Positions 43,975 through 52,338 of a DNA stretch of 64,000 bases are shown one piece after another. A program made the translations under genes and the position numbers. The notes beneath the pieces are model-generated. The model made no database searches, was not told the DNA's origin, and saw only the letters and a program-made list of their open reading frames with translations. Each line of letters opens with the position of its first letter. Position 1 is the first letter of the stretch. Origin of the DNA: Chloroflexota bacterium (GTDB taxonomy: Bacteria; Chloroflexota; Anaerolineae; Anaerolineales; Anaerolineaceae); assembly GCA_012517865.1 (NCBI GenBank), contig JAAYUC010000018.1, positions 19,088 to 83,087 on the forward strand, read 5' to 3'.

Positions 43975-44685
43975 ATGAAAAAAAGCGGCAAAATTGTGCT
44001 TGGCGCGGCAGCGGCCGGGCTTGTTGTTCTGGCCGGTTTGTACCTGTATCGCGGTTATCTTTCCGGACCGAGCACTGCCGTAATGACTTTCTTGCGCGCT
44101 CCTGAAGCCCATTCGGATTGGAAAACGAGCGCGCTTTCCCGCTGCGGGGACGCGCCTTTCAGCTTCCCAACCGATGGTTTTATCGGATATTTGTGGGGCG
44201 ATAGTTTTCGGCTGCTGCACAAGCACCAGGGCATTGATATCTTTGCCGGCACCGATGTGGGTCAGACCGCCGTGTACGCTCCCTATGACGGCTATCTCAC
44301 CCGTCTGGATAGTTGGAAAAGCAGCCTCATTATTCGAATCCCCAGCGACCCCCTGCACCCCGGCAACCAAATCTGGCTGTATATGACCCATCTGGCAGAC
44401 CCGCAGGGAACCTCTTTGATTGTTGCCGACTTTCCACCCGGCACAGCGGAAAAAGCCGTCCGGAAGGGTGAGTTACTGGGGTATCAGGGTAATTATTCCG
44501 GCGATCCTAATAGACCGACAGGGGTCCATCTGCATTTTTCGATTGTCCGCGACGACGGCAGCGGCAGGTATCTGAATGAACTGGAATTCGAGAATACCAT
44601 TGACCCATCACCATACTTCAATTTGCCCTTAAACGCCAGCGGCAGCCGGAGCTCTATACCAAAGTGCGCGTCCCCGGCGAATTGA
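43975..44685 (+). CDS. M23 family peptidase with N-terminal membrane anchor
   Basis: A 236-residue envelope protein with a membrane helix at about 6-26 and an M23 domain: HKHQGIDIFA supplies His and Asp, and GVHLHFSI supplies HxH. Insertions around PSDPLHPGNQ and the absence of LysM set it apart from the peptidase at 40252. ATG 43975 fits the KKSGK n-region; AAAGGA stands about 11 bases before it and TACAAT about 40 before. The last 20 residues do not look like M23 and precede a stable hairpin. Confidence 0.88.
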   Translation: MKKSGKIVLGAAAAGLVVLAGLYLYRGYLSGPSTAVMTFLRAPEAHSDWKTSALSRCGDAPFSFPTDGFIGYLWGDSFRLLHKHQGIDIFAGTDVGQTAVYAPYDGYLTRLDSWKSSLIIRIPSDPLHPGNQIWLYMTHLADPQGTSLIVADFPPGTAEKAVRKGELLGYQGNYSGDPNRPTGVHLHFSIVRDDGSGRYLNELEFENTIDPSPYFNLPLNASGSRSSIPKCASPAN

Positions 44686-44686
44686 G

Positions 44687-44716
44687 GACCGACAGGCCGC
44701 GCCTGGGCCTGCGGTC
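44687..44716. repeat. Stable hairpin just after the M23 stop codon
   Basis: GACCG, bulged A, CAGGCC, 7-base loop GCGCCTG, GGCCTG, CGGTC: 11 bp with one bulge, starting one base after TGA. No U-run follows, so rho-independent termination is unlikely. Confidence 0.6.
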
Positions 44717-44798
44717 TGGGAAGTGACGAGCACCGCGCGGAAAAAAACATACCTGGTAGCATTCGGCAGGCGCGCTGCTTGCAGGTCTATTCATCCGT

Positions 44799-44827
44799 TT
44801 GGAAATAATTTAAATATTCGCTATAAT
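44799..44827 (+). promoter_or_regulatory. Promoter of the MBL-like/asparaginase/endonuclease genes
   Basis: -35 TTGGAA at 44799-44804, 17 bases, -10 TATAAT at 44822-44827. TAGGAGG lies 9 bases before ATG 44859. This is the best-formed plus-strand promoter in the window. Confidence 0.7.
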
Positions 44828-44858
44828 ACCGACAGGAAAACGTAGGAGGTATTCGCGA

Positions 44859-45692
44859 ATGCAAGAAATCGCCCCAAACGTGTTTATTGAACACAACTCC
44901 CTTGGGTTGGTAACAGGCGTCATCCGGGGTAAAGCGGGCTCAATCCTGATTGATTCTCCCAGCCGGCAGGATGAAATGCGTTCCTGGCGCAGCGGAACAG
45001 CTCGTCTGATTACCGGAGAACCCAAATTTCTGGTGCATCTTGATACCCACTACGACCGTATGCTGAGCATCAAGGGGAGCGACTGCGTGATTGTCACGCA
45101 TGCCAACAGCCTCGTACAGGAGAAGGCCAAGCCTTCATCCGCAAAGACAGTGGATGAAAACCAGCCTGCTGGCGACGGATACGAAGTGACAGTCAGCCCA
45201 TTTCGTTTGCTTCCTCCCGAAGTTGTTTTTACTCAGGCGCTCTCACTTTTTTTGGACGACCACGAAATCTATTTGGAACATCACCCGGGCTCCAATTTTG
45301 CCGGAATTTGGGCGGAATTACCTTCCAGAAAGGTCATCTTTGTCGGGGATGCCGTCCTGACGGACCAGCCGCCGTTCCTGGCGTATTGTGATTTGGACTT
45401 GTGGCTGAAGGATTTGGAAATTCTCCGCGGCAAAAAGTACCGCAACTATCAAATCGTTTCCGGACGCAGCGGCGTCGTCGGGCAGAGCCAGGTGGAAGAA
45501 ATGTCTGAGCATCTCAGCGCGATAAAAGCGCTGCTCGTGCCCCTGATGGCCGCGAAAGCCAGCCTGGAGGATGTGCTCGCGCTGATTCCGGAAATCATGA
45601 AAAGATACGAGCCAAATACCAACACAGCCGACATGTATTACAACCGCCTTCGTTGGGGGCTCACCACGTTTTACGAACTCAATCACGGCTGA
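44859..45692 (+). CDS. Metallo-beta-lactamase-fold protein with altered metal motif
   Basis: A 277-residue MBL-fold protein. The start NVFIEHNSLGLVTGVIRGKAGSILIDSP and the later VIFVGDAVLTD fit the fold, but the usual THxHxDH motif reads HLDTHYDRM, with the last His absent, so metal binding may be changed. EHHPGSNFAG supplies the His of the third motif. Substrate unknown. The start follows TAGGAGG. The asparaginase gene begins 17 bases later, so they are probably co-transcribed. Confidence 0.75.
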   Translation: MQEIAPNVFIEHNSLGLVTGVIRGKAGSILIDSPSRQDEMRSWRSGTARLITGEPKFLVHLDTHYDRMLSIKGSDCVIVTHANSLVQEKAKPSSAKTVDENQPAGDGYEVTVSPFRLLPPEVVFTQALSLFLDDHEIYLEHHPGSNFAGIWAELPSRKVIFVGDAVLTDQPPFLAYCDLDLWLKDLEILRGKKYRNYQIVSGRSGVVGQSQVEEMSEHLSAIKALLVPLMAAKASLEDVLALIPEIMKRYEPNTNTADMYYNRLRWGLTTFYELNHG

Positions 45693-45709
45693 AATCCGAG
45701 GTAACTGAT

Positions 45710-46783
45710 ATGACTCAAGAACTTGGGTACGCGCCGCTGGTGGAACTGACCCGCGGCGGCATTGTTGAGTGCGTCCATTTTGGCGCGTTCGCCGTCGTTG
45801 ATTCGCAGGGTGAATTGCTTTGTTCCGTCGGAAATCCAGACCTGGTCACTTTTCCGCGCAGTTCCATGAAGCCTTTTCAGGTGCTGCCTTTTGTGGAAGA
45901 CGGCGGGCCTGAGCATTTTGGCCTTAGTGACGAGGAACTCGCCATCATGTGCGCGTCCCACTCGGGTACAGATGCGCATGTTGCTGTCTTGCGCAGCATT
46001 CACCAAAAAGCTGGGCTTAGAGAAGCTGACTTGCAGTGCGGTGTGCATTACCCATCAGACCGACAAACCAGCGAAGCCATTCGCGCGCGCGGGGAACTGC
46101 CCACTCCGTACCGGCATAACTGCTCCGGCAAACACAGCGGCATGCTGGCGGCGGCGCGCCTGCGCGGGGAAGCCATCGAAAATTACCTTGACCTCGAACA
46201 TCCGCATCAGCGGCGCATCCGGCAAACCATGGCGGAAATGAGCGGGATGCGCGCGGAAGCACTGATTCCCGGCTTGGACGGCTGCTCCGCTCCGGTTTTT
46301 GCCCTGCCGCTGCGCGCTTTTGCGCACGCTGCCGCGCGGCTGTGCGACCCAACCGGTCTTGCTCCGAAGCGCCAGGCCGCCTGTAAAAAGATTACCGATG
46401 CCATGCGCGCCTATCCGGTTATGGTGGCTGGTCCAGGAAAGCTGGATACTGTGCTGATGCAAATCCTGGGTGACAGCTTGATTTCCAAGGGCGGGGCGGA
46501 AGGCTACCAAATGATTGGGCTGCTGCCTGACACCCACAAAACGAAGCCGGGAATTGGCATTGCCATGAAATTTTCCGACGGGGATCCGGACAGACGTGCC
46601 ACCTTTATCCTTGTGACAGCTGTCTTGCGCGCGTTTGGGTACGAGGCACAACTGGAAAGCGAAGCGTATTTACCGTTCGCGAACAGGGAGGTGCGCAATT
46701 GGCGCGGCCTGACCGCCGGGGAAAAACGCGTCACGGAACTGGTTACTGCCGCGCTTGCGCGCTTACCCAGGACGGGGGGATAG
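45710..46783 (+). CDS. L-asparaginase, Rhizobium etli AnsA type (Asparaginase_II family)
   Basis: A 357-residue enzyme hydrolysing asparagine to aspartate and ammonia. It belongs to the family of R. etli asparaginases, not the E. coli AnsA/B fold. The motifs are FPRSSMKPFQ (Ser and Lys of the active site), CASHSG, and HNCSGKHSGML (Cys and Lys). ATG 45710 is used; GAGGTAAC is upstream. It is flanked on the same strand by the MBL gene and the endonuclease III-like gene. Confidence 0.9.
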   Translation: MTQELGYAPLVELTRGGIVECVHFGAFAVVDSQGELLCSVGNPDLVTFPRSSMKPFQVLPFVEDGGPEHFGLSDEELAIMCASHSGTDAHVAVLRSIHQKAGLREADLQCGVHYPSDRQTSEAIRARGELPTPYRHNCSGKHSGMLAAARLRGEAIENYLDLEHPHQRRIRQTMAEMSGMRAEALIPGLDGCSAPVFALPLRAFAHAAARLCDPTGLAPKRQAACKKITDAMRAYPVMVAGPGKLDTVLMQILGDSLISKGGAEGYQMIGLLPDTHKTKPGIGIAMKFSDGDPDRRATFILVTAVLRAFGYEAQLESEAYLPFANREVRNWRGLTAGEKRVTELVTAALARLPRTGG

Positions 46784-46784
46784 A

Positions 46785-47474
46785 TTGAAACCTGTAATTG
46801 AAGTCGCGCCTGAGCATCGGGAACGTTTGCGCCGTGTGAACGCGCGGCTGAATGTGGTTTTTGGATATCCAAAGTGGCGGGAGCCGCTGCCCGCAGTGGA
46901 TGAATTGGTCTGCACCTTTCTTTCCCAAAACACCAACGACCTTAATCGGGACAAAGCTTTTTCCAACATTCGCGCGCGCTATGCCAGCTGGGACGAAGTT
47001 TGTGAAGCTGACCCAGACGAGTTTATGCAGGTCATCCGGGTGGCTGGTCTGGCAAACCAAAAAGGACCGAATATTCAGGCGGCTTTACGGCGTATCCGGG
47101 AAGAACGGGGTGAAATTGACCTCGAATGGCTGCGGGAACTGCCGGTGGAAGAAGCGCGCGAATGGCTGCTGAGCTTTAAGGGAGTCGGCCGAAAAACCGC
47201 CGCGATTGTTTTGCTTTTTTCGTTGGGAATGCCTGCATTTCCCGTTGATACCCATATTTATCGGGTCTCAGGCAGAATTGGCTTGCGTCCGCAGGCGATA
47301 GACCCGGATGCCGCTCACCGCTATCTGGAAGCGGCAGCGGACCCGGCGGATTACTACGCGCTGCACTTGAATCTCATCAGATTAGGTCGGGAAATATGCC
47401 AGGCGCGAAAGCCGGCCTGCCCGAGCTGTCCGATTGCTGACCTATGTCAGTTTCCGGATAAGGTTGCCGGCTAA
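46785..47474 (+). CDS. Endonuclease III-like HhH-GPD DNA glycosylase
   Basis: A 229-residue base-excision repair enzyme. It has helix-hairpin-helix LLSFKGVGRKTA with the catalytic Lys near 136, FPVDTHIYRVSGR with the catalytic Asp, and a C-terminal 4Fe-4S motif C-x6-C-x2-C-x5-C (CQARKPACPSCPIADLC). A TTG at 46785 is chosen because GGGGGGATAGA precedes it; the longer frame is inside the asparaginase gene. Lesion specificity within the Nth/MutY-like group is uncertain. Confidence 0.88.
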   Translation: MKPVIEVAPEHRERLRRVNARLNVVFGYPKWREPLPAVDELVCTFLSQNTNDLNRDKAFSNIRARYASWDEVCEADPDEFMQVIRVAGLANQKGPNIQAALRRIREERGEIDLEWLRELPVEEAREWLLSFKGVGRKTAAIVLLFSLGMPAFPVDTHIYRVSGRIGLRPQAIDPDAAHRYLEAAADPADYYALHLNLIRLGREICQARKPACPSCPIADLCQFPDKVAG

Positions 47475-48799
47475 AGACCGCCGGTCGGTTCAAGGCTGCC
47501 AACCAACGACCAGGGTCCGGTCCATTCAATTTTGACCTGACGTTCCTGACCTGCCAGGTCCTCTTCCGTGTCCACGAATACAATGCGGTTAGTTGGCGTG
47601 CGACCGTACCAACGTCCCTTGATGCGGTATTCAAACAGGACCGACGCGCTTTTTCCCAGGTAGGCCTGATTTAGCTCTCTGAGGATATTCTCCTGCAAAT
47701 CCTCCAACAGGCGAAAACGGCGCATTTTTTCCTCAGTTGACACATCGTCCGGCAGTTCGCGGGCAGAATATGTTCCGGGCCTTGGAGAGTAACGTGCCAG
47801 ATGGGCGACATCCAGGCGCAAATCGGCCAGCAAATCGTAGGTTTTTTGGAAGGCCGCTTCCGTCTCCCCGGGAAATCCGACAATGATGTCCGTCGCGATG
47901 GAAACCCCTGGAATGCGGTCTCGCAGTTTAGCCACCAGCTCGCGGTATTGCTGGTTGGTATACCCGCGTCGCATCGCCATAAGAATTCCATCATCGCCCG
48001 CCTGAATGGGAACTTCAATGTGCGGCATTACTTTAGGCAGTTCCGCCACGCTTGTGATTAATTCGTCGGTCATCCAATTAGGGTGCGAAGTCAGAAAACG
48101 CAGGCGTTTTATCTCAGGGATATCGGAGAGCAGTGACAGAAGTCCGGGCAGACGCGGGCTGTCGGGGAGGTCCAGCCCATAGCGGTCGATAATCTGACCC
48201 AAAAGCACAATTTCACGCACGCCCTGCGACGCGAAGGTTTTGGCATCTTTCAAGATTTTTTGGGCATCGCGGCTGCGTTCGCGCCCGCGCCGGAGAGGAA
48301 TAACGCAGTAAGCGCAGGCGTGCGAGCAGCCGAGCACTACAGGCAGGTTTTCAGAAACCGAGCGCTGTTCACCTGGCACGGCAACGCCAAATTCCTCATC
48401 AAGCAGGACGTCAATTTCCCTGCGCCATTGTTCGGCCTGATCAGCTTCCTGACGCCTGGAAAGAAAGTCCAGGAGCGGCTGCGGGTCAGAGGGGGCGGAA
48501 AAAACATCCACCCATGGGAAGCGCTTCTGAAGCGCGGGGTTCCCATGAACACCAACAAGGCAGCCCATCAGATTGATAACCAGTTGGGGTTTCTGACGTT
48601 TGAGAGATTTCAGGGAACTGAGGCGTCCGATTGCCTTGTCTTCCGCGCTTTGGCGAACGACACAGGTGTTCAGCACGATTACATCCGCCTCATCAACGTC
48701 AGCAGACGGTTCGTAGCCCAGGTTTTCCAGCGACCGCGCCAGACGGCGGGAGTCGGCGGCGTTCATTTGACAGCCTTCTGTCCAGATATGGTATCGCAT
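47471..48799 (-). CDS. miaB: tRNA-2-methylthio-N6-isopentenyladenosine synthase MiaB
   Basis: A 442-residue radical-SAM methylthiotransferase acting on A37 of tRNA. The N-terminal UPF0004 domain has TEGCQMNAADS and VLNTCVVRQSAEDKA; the radical SAM cluster is CSHACAYC near 155; the TRAM domain is at the C-terminus. The start ATG 48799 lies 8 bases after TATAAT, indicating a leaderless message. It converges on the endonuclease III-like gene with a 4-base overlap of the ends. Confidence 0.94.
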   Translation of the reverse strand: MRYHIWTEGCQMNAADSRRLARSLENLGYEPSADVDEADVIVLNTCVVRQSAEDKAIGRLSSLKSLKRQKPQLVINLMGCLVGVHGNPALQKRFPWVDVFSAPSDPQPLLDFLSRRQEADQAEQWRREIDVLLDEEFGVAVPGEQRSVSENLPVVLGCSHACAYCVIPLRRGRERSRDAQKILKDAKTFASQGVREIVLLGQIIDRYGLDLPDSPRLPGLLSLLSDIPEIKRLRFLTSHPNWMTDELITSVAELPKVMPHIEVPIQAGDDGILMAMRRGYTNQQYRELVAKLRDRIPGVSIATDIIVGFPGETEAAFQKTYDLLADLRLDVAHLARYSPRPGTYSARELPDDVSTEEKMRRFRLLEDLQENILRELNQAYLGKSASVLFEYRIKGRWYGRTPTNRIVFVDTEEDLAGQERQVKIEWTGPWSLVGSLEPTGGL

Positions 48800-48807
48800 A
48801 GGTGCCT

Positions 48808-48852
48808 ATTATACAGGTTTAGGAAAAAATCAAAACCCAAAGATGTTATAAT
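48808..48852. promoter_or_regulatory. Divergent miaB / STAS -10 boxes
   Basis: Minus-strand TATAAT at 48808-48813 stands 8 bases before the miaB ATG. Plus-strand TATAAT at 48847-48852 serves the STAS gene, with a 35-base leader containing GAGGA. Confidence 0.6.
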
Positions 48853-48893
48853 ACCTTTATCGGTCACAGCAATATCAAAAATTGAGGAATGAC

Positions 48894-49223
48894 ATGGAAT
48901 TTACAAAAACGGAGTATAAACGCTGTATCGTTGTAAAAGCAGTTGGCCGTTATGACAGCGCCACTGCCGGAGAGCTTGAGAAAGTTCTGACAGACCTGAT
49001 CCCAGCTGATAAGGATATTATTTTGGATATGTCCGAAATCAATTTTGTCTCAAGCGCGGGGTGGTGGTCCATTATTCGTGTTCAGAAGGAACTCAAGAAA
49101 AAGCGCGCGGACCTTGTGTTGGTGTCGCTCAATGAAAATGTGCGGGATTCGATGGATTTAATCGGCATCCTGCAGTACTTCACGGTTTATCCCAACATGG
49201 TGGAAGCCCTGGGAAACCTCTAA
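48894..49223 (+). CDS. STAS-domain anti-sigma-factor-antagonist-like protein
   Basis: A 109-residue single STAS domain. ILDMSEINFVSSAGWWSI matches the region holding the phosphorylatable Ser of SpoIIAA/RsbV proteins, although WW replaces the usual small residues after SSAG. Such proteins bind an RsbW-type kinase to release a sigma factor or feed a partner-switching cascade. No kinase or phosphatase gene is nearby. ATG 48894 follows GAGGA; a terminator follows. Confidence 0.87.
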   Translation: MEFTKTEYKRCIVVKAVGRYDSATAGELEKVLTDLIPADKDIILDMSEINFVSSAGWWSIIRVQKELKKKRADLVLVSLNENVRDSMDLIGILQYFTVYPNMVEALGNL

Positions 49224-49248
49224 GCTTCTCCATCTATCTGCCGACAGA

Positions 49249-49281
49249 GACAGGCTGGCGTACTCGCCAGCCTGTCATTTT
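49249..49281. terminator. Strong terminator overlapping the stop codon of the convergent gene
   Basis: A 12-bp perfect stem (GACAGGCTGGCG/CGCCAGCCTGTC) with loop TACT, then ATTTTT on the plus strand. The right arm (49265-49276) includes two bases of the stop codon of the minus-strand peptidase gene (49275-49277). Confidence 0.88.
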
Positions 49282-51302
49282 TCCAATTTCAGTTCGTACA
49301 CAGCTTTTTCGCGCGTGACAGGCGTTGTGCCCGAGATTACCAGAACAACGCTTTTCACATCGCCGCCTATGGTCAGGCTCAATTGGGCGCGATTATTCTC
49401 ATCCAAAGGGATGGTTTGCACGCTTGGGCTGCTGCCGGTTTTTATCAGGCGCAGAGCGTAGGTTTGAGGGAGCGTGTTGCCCAGACGCACAAAGCCGGCG
49501 TTCTGCCAGCCGCCGCCGTCCTTTTCCAGGTCTGACGAATAGTCAATCGCGTCCAGACGGAAATCATCCAGCGCCATGCCTTTTCCGTTAACAGCCGCAT
49601 CCGTGACGTAATCGAAGCGGACGGTCACAACCGCGCCAACGAAGCGCGAGAGGTCGACGCTTTCCTCAATCCATCCCTCCGAGCTGCCGTTCCATCCGCA
49701 ACCGTACGAATTTCCGGAGGGGTTATTGGTTGTGCACGTGCGGGAGTTTAAAATCTGCCAGTTTTTTCCGTCGGTGGAGGCGCTGATAAAGGCGTAGTCG
49801 TAATCCTCTTCGAGGTCATACCAGGTGCGGAAGGTCAGCGCTGCGCTGCCGTTCACGGCGGTCAAATCAAAAGTATGCTCCAGGGACATGTTGGATTCAT
49901 CCCCAAGATTTGACCAAAAGAAAGTGTTGTTATTGTTCTCCTCCAGCGGCAAAACTTTAACGGATGTGGTGCCTTGAAAACTCAGGGTATAAGTGCCAGG
50001 GCAGCTAATCTCAATGTAATCCACGCCGTATTGGTTCACGTCTGTCAGGGTAGAGCCGGGGCAGGTGCTGAAGCTGCGGCTGGCGCGCGCTCGGGAGGGA
50101 GAATAGCTCTTGTAATCATAGCGCCCATTATCCAGTTTCGTATCGAGCAGATAATTGGCGACAGCCCAGTCCATGAAAACTTCTTCGGCTGTGTATGGAG
50201 CTCCGGTACTCGGGTTGACAATGTTGAGCTCGCGCATCACAGTCTCAATGCTGACCAAGCCATTTTCTTTGTGCGCGACCAATGCTTTGGTGGCGTTTTC
50301 ACCAAAACGATCCAGAAAATAGGTCATAAAGAGGTAGGAAGCGCCATAGTGTGGACCGTTGGCGCCCGTATCGCCGCCCCAGTCTGTCAGCTGCAGGTCC
50401 GGATTCATCAGGTAATCGCGGTCAAAGCCGCCCGCGTCGTATTCGTTGACATGTTCAGCCAACATGGAGAAGCCTTCATTGACCCAGGTCTCCTCGTTGC
50501 GGTCCTGATACCAGTGAATCATATGCTGGAATTCGTGTGCCATCGTGCCGTAAATGTAATCTTCCCAAAGCTGCACCGTGTCGGAGTTCATCAGGAACAT
50601 TTCATGCGCGTTGGAATATGGGTGCGCTTCCGGATGAACCTCGTCCGCAGACGAGAAGTACCCGGCAATCGAGGAGCCCAGCCCGCCGGCGTAGAGCACA
50701 TAGAAGCGCGGGTCGTTATCCACGCCCGGATTCCATTCCATGCCAAAGAACTCGCGGTTGGTGGGAATTATTTCCTGGTCAAAGGTTTCCGCCAGTCGGG
50801 TCAGGTCCGAATCGCTGTAATCCACGCCGTCTTCTATCCAAAAGTAAATATTATCTCCGCGATAGCGCAGCACCGCTTCCACCTGGAAATTTTCATTGGT
50901 ATCGGTATTAGACACCCAGAAAAGTTTGCGGTCGCCGACTTCATAGGGCGCGTCCAGATCTGGCAGAGTGGCGGGCACGTCCACTTTTCCGCCAAGCCTT
51001 TCAGCCAGGTCCACCGGGTCGTTGACCGGAACCACTTCGGCTTTGAGAGCGTTCAGATTTTCAAGGGCAGTCGTAAACTCAGCCGGGCTGATTTCTTCTT
51101 CCAGCGCCTGCTGCAAGGTTTCTGAATCGGGAGTTTCTTCTGCGGTGATCGTCTGGGTGGAGAGCTCGGTATTAGTCTCCCAGCCCCAGCGGTTGAGCAG
51201 CGCTCCGCCTGTGATCGTAAAAAGGCACGCAGCGCAGGCGCAAAGCAGCGCCAGCAAAACAATCACAAGGATGATGATGGTATTGGTAGAAAGTTTTTTC
51301 AC
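49275..51302 (-). CDS. Secreted gluzincin-like metallopeptidase
   Basis: A 675-residue exported protein. It has an N-terminal membrane/signal segment (about 8-33), a middle peptidase domain with HEFQHMIH near residue 255 and WVNEGFSMLAEH about 18 residues later (HExxH plus Glu), and a C-terminal beta-rich region (about 420-600) resembling the jelly-roll seen in immune-inhibitor-A-type proteases (GMALDDFRL). GTG 51302 follows GGGAGAG and is preferred to the upstream ATG. It probably degrades extracellular protein, and it may be anchored. Confidence 0.8.
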   Translation of the reverse strand: MKKLSTNTIIILVIVLLALLCACAACLFTITGGALLNRWGWETNTELSTQTITAEETPDSETLQQALEEEISPAEFTTALENLNALKAEVVPVNDPVDLAERLGGKVDVPATLPDLDAPYEVGDRKLFWVSNTDTNENFQVEAVLRYRGDNIYFWIEDGVDYSDSDLTRLAETFDQEIIPTNREFFGMEWNPGVDNDPRFYVLYAGGLGSSIAGYFSSADEVHPEAHPYSNAHEMFLMNSDTVQLWEDYIYGTMAHEFQHMIHWYQDRNEETWVNEGFSMLAEHVNEYDAGGFDRDYLMNPDLQLTDWGGDTGANGPHYGASYLFMTYFLDRFGENATKALVAHKENGLVSIETVMRELNIVNPSTGAPYTAEEVFMDWAVANYLLDTKLDNGRYDYKSYSPSRARASRSFSTCPGSTLTDVNQYGVDYIEISCPGTYTLSFQGTTSVKVLPLEENNNNTFFWSNLGDESNMSLEHTFDLTAVNGSAALTFRTWYDLEEDYDYAFISASTDGKNWQILNSRTCTTNNPSGNSYGCGWNGSSEGWIEESVDLSRFVGAVVTVRFDYVTDAAVNGKGMALDDFRLDAIDYSSDLEKDGGGWQNAGFVRLGNTLPQTYALRLIKTGSSPSVQTIPLDENNRAQLSLTIGGDVKSVVLVISGTTPVTREKAVYELKLEK

Positions 51303-51392
51303 AAGGCTCTCCCTCTCGCTTGCCCAAGAATGGCACAATGGAAAAATTATACATCAGCACAGGGGACGGAAGCGCGGGCAAAGGCGCCGGCT

Positions 51393-51767
51393 TTAGCCCA
51401 CAGTTTTTGCCGCCCGGTTGGTCTGAACTCTGTGCGCGACTATTTTCCGAATTAATTCGAGCGGCAGGGGCGCATCAAGCGGAAATTGAATGGCGCCTTT
51501 GGAGGTTTTATACGCTCGCAAGTCTTCTGCAAAGAAAGATATTGCCTCCGGGGTGGGATAGAAGCCGATATGGCGCGCCTGGAGCGCGAAATAAACCAGA
51601 ATGCCGTCAAGAAAGAAGGCTGGCATGCCGTAAGAGATTCTTTCCTGCGCGCCGGGCGCGGCCGCACGGATTGTATCTGCCAGCGTGTTCAGAAGGGTTT
51701 GCTTATCGGCCGGGAAGGCGGCAATGTATTCCGAAATCGAACGGGGCGTCATCTGTGCCGGTTTCAT
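51393..51767 (-). CDS. DUF1801 / YdhG-like protein
   Basis: A 124-residue protein of the DUF1801 family (Bacillus FraK-like YdhG). The pattern EYIAAFPADKQTLLNTLADTIRAAAPGAQERISYGMPAF near the start and KGAIQFPLDAPLP near the end is diagnostic. A role in iron handling has been proposed for some members; here none is shown. It follows the DinB-like gene by 3 bases, so the two are co-transcribed. Confidence 0.85.
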   Translation of the reverse strand: MKPAQMTPRSISEYIAAFPADKQTLLNTLADTIRAAAPGAQERISYGMPAFFLDGILVYFALQARHIGFYPTPEAISFFAEDLRAYKTSKGAIQFPLDAPLPLELIRKIVAHRVQTNRAAKTVG

Positions 51768-51770
51768 GAG

Positions 51771-52235
51771 TCAAAATCCTTTGCTGGCGCGCCAGTCCCG
51801 GATGGCTTGCGCGTGTTCCGGATAATGTTCTGTGGTGTCCATGCTCAGCCGGATGAGGAAGGGGTTTTCGTCCAGGAACAAAGCGGGGTCTGCCTCTTCC
51901 AAAAACTGCAGCAGCTTTGAATGGACTTTTTCAAGGTCAGAGAGGACTTCTTCCAATGTCTGGCGATTTTTCAACAAAACCATATAGGCATTCAGCGCGT
52001 CGATGCTGCCGTACAGCTGGGAATAGACCGGCGCAGGGTTGCCGGCCAGTATTTCCGGCAGGGTGGAAAGGGTTTCCTGCTCCCAGCTGGTCACATGACC
52101 GAGGACATCCTTAACCGTCCAGGTTCCGACCACACCGGGAATCAGCATTTGCTGCGGGTCGAGCCCGGCAAAGGAGTCTAAAAGCTCCTGCCATCTCTTG
52201 TTGAGTAAGTTCAAAAAATCCGCTTTGGTCATCAT
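51771..52235 (-). CDS. DinB/ClbS-DfsB-like four-helix protein
   Basis: A 154-residue helical protein. LNKRWQELLDSFAGLDPQQM and GTWTVKDVLGHVTSWEQ match the ClbS/DfsB branch of the DinB superfamily, with a conserved His in the GHV motif. ClbS hydrolyses colibactin, but most members have unknown substrates. Start ATG 52235 or 52232. It is immediately upstream of the DUF1801 gene. Confidence 0.83.
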   Translation of the reverse strand: MMTKADFLNLLNKRWQELLDSFAGLDPQQMLIPGVVGTWTVKDVLGHVTSWEQETLSTLPEILAGNPAPVYSQLYGSIDALNAYMVLLKNRQTLEEVLSDLEKVHSKLLQFLEEADPALFLDENPFLIRLSMDTTEHYPEHAQAIRDWRASKGF

Positions 52236-52338
52236 GCAGCTCGCGTCTGTGAGGGGATTATATCCGCATCAGTCGGGCTCGCAAACGACAGTAAAAGCTT
52301 GCCCAGAAGCGGGTCCTCTGGCGTGTTAAAATGGGCTG

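Noticed and set aside
49974..51125. A 383-codon plus-strand open frame
   Set aside because: Antisense to the secreted metallopeptidase; no start signal and no recognisable domain.
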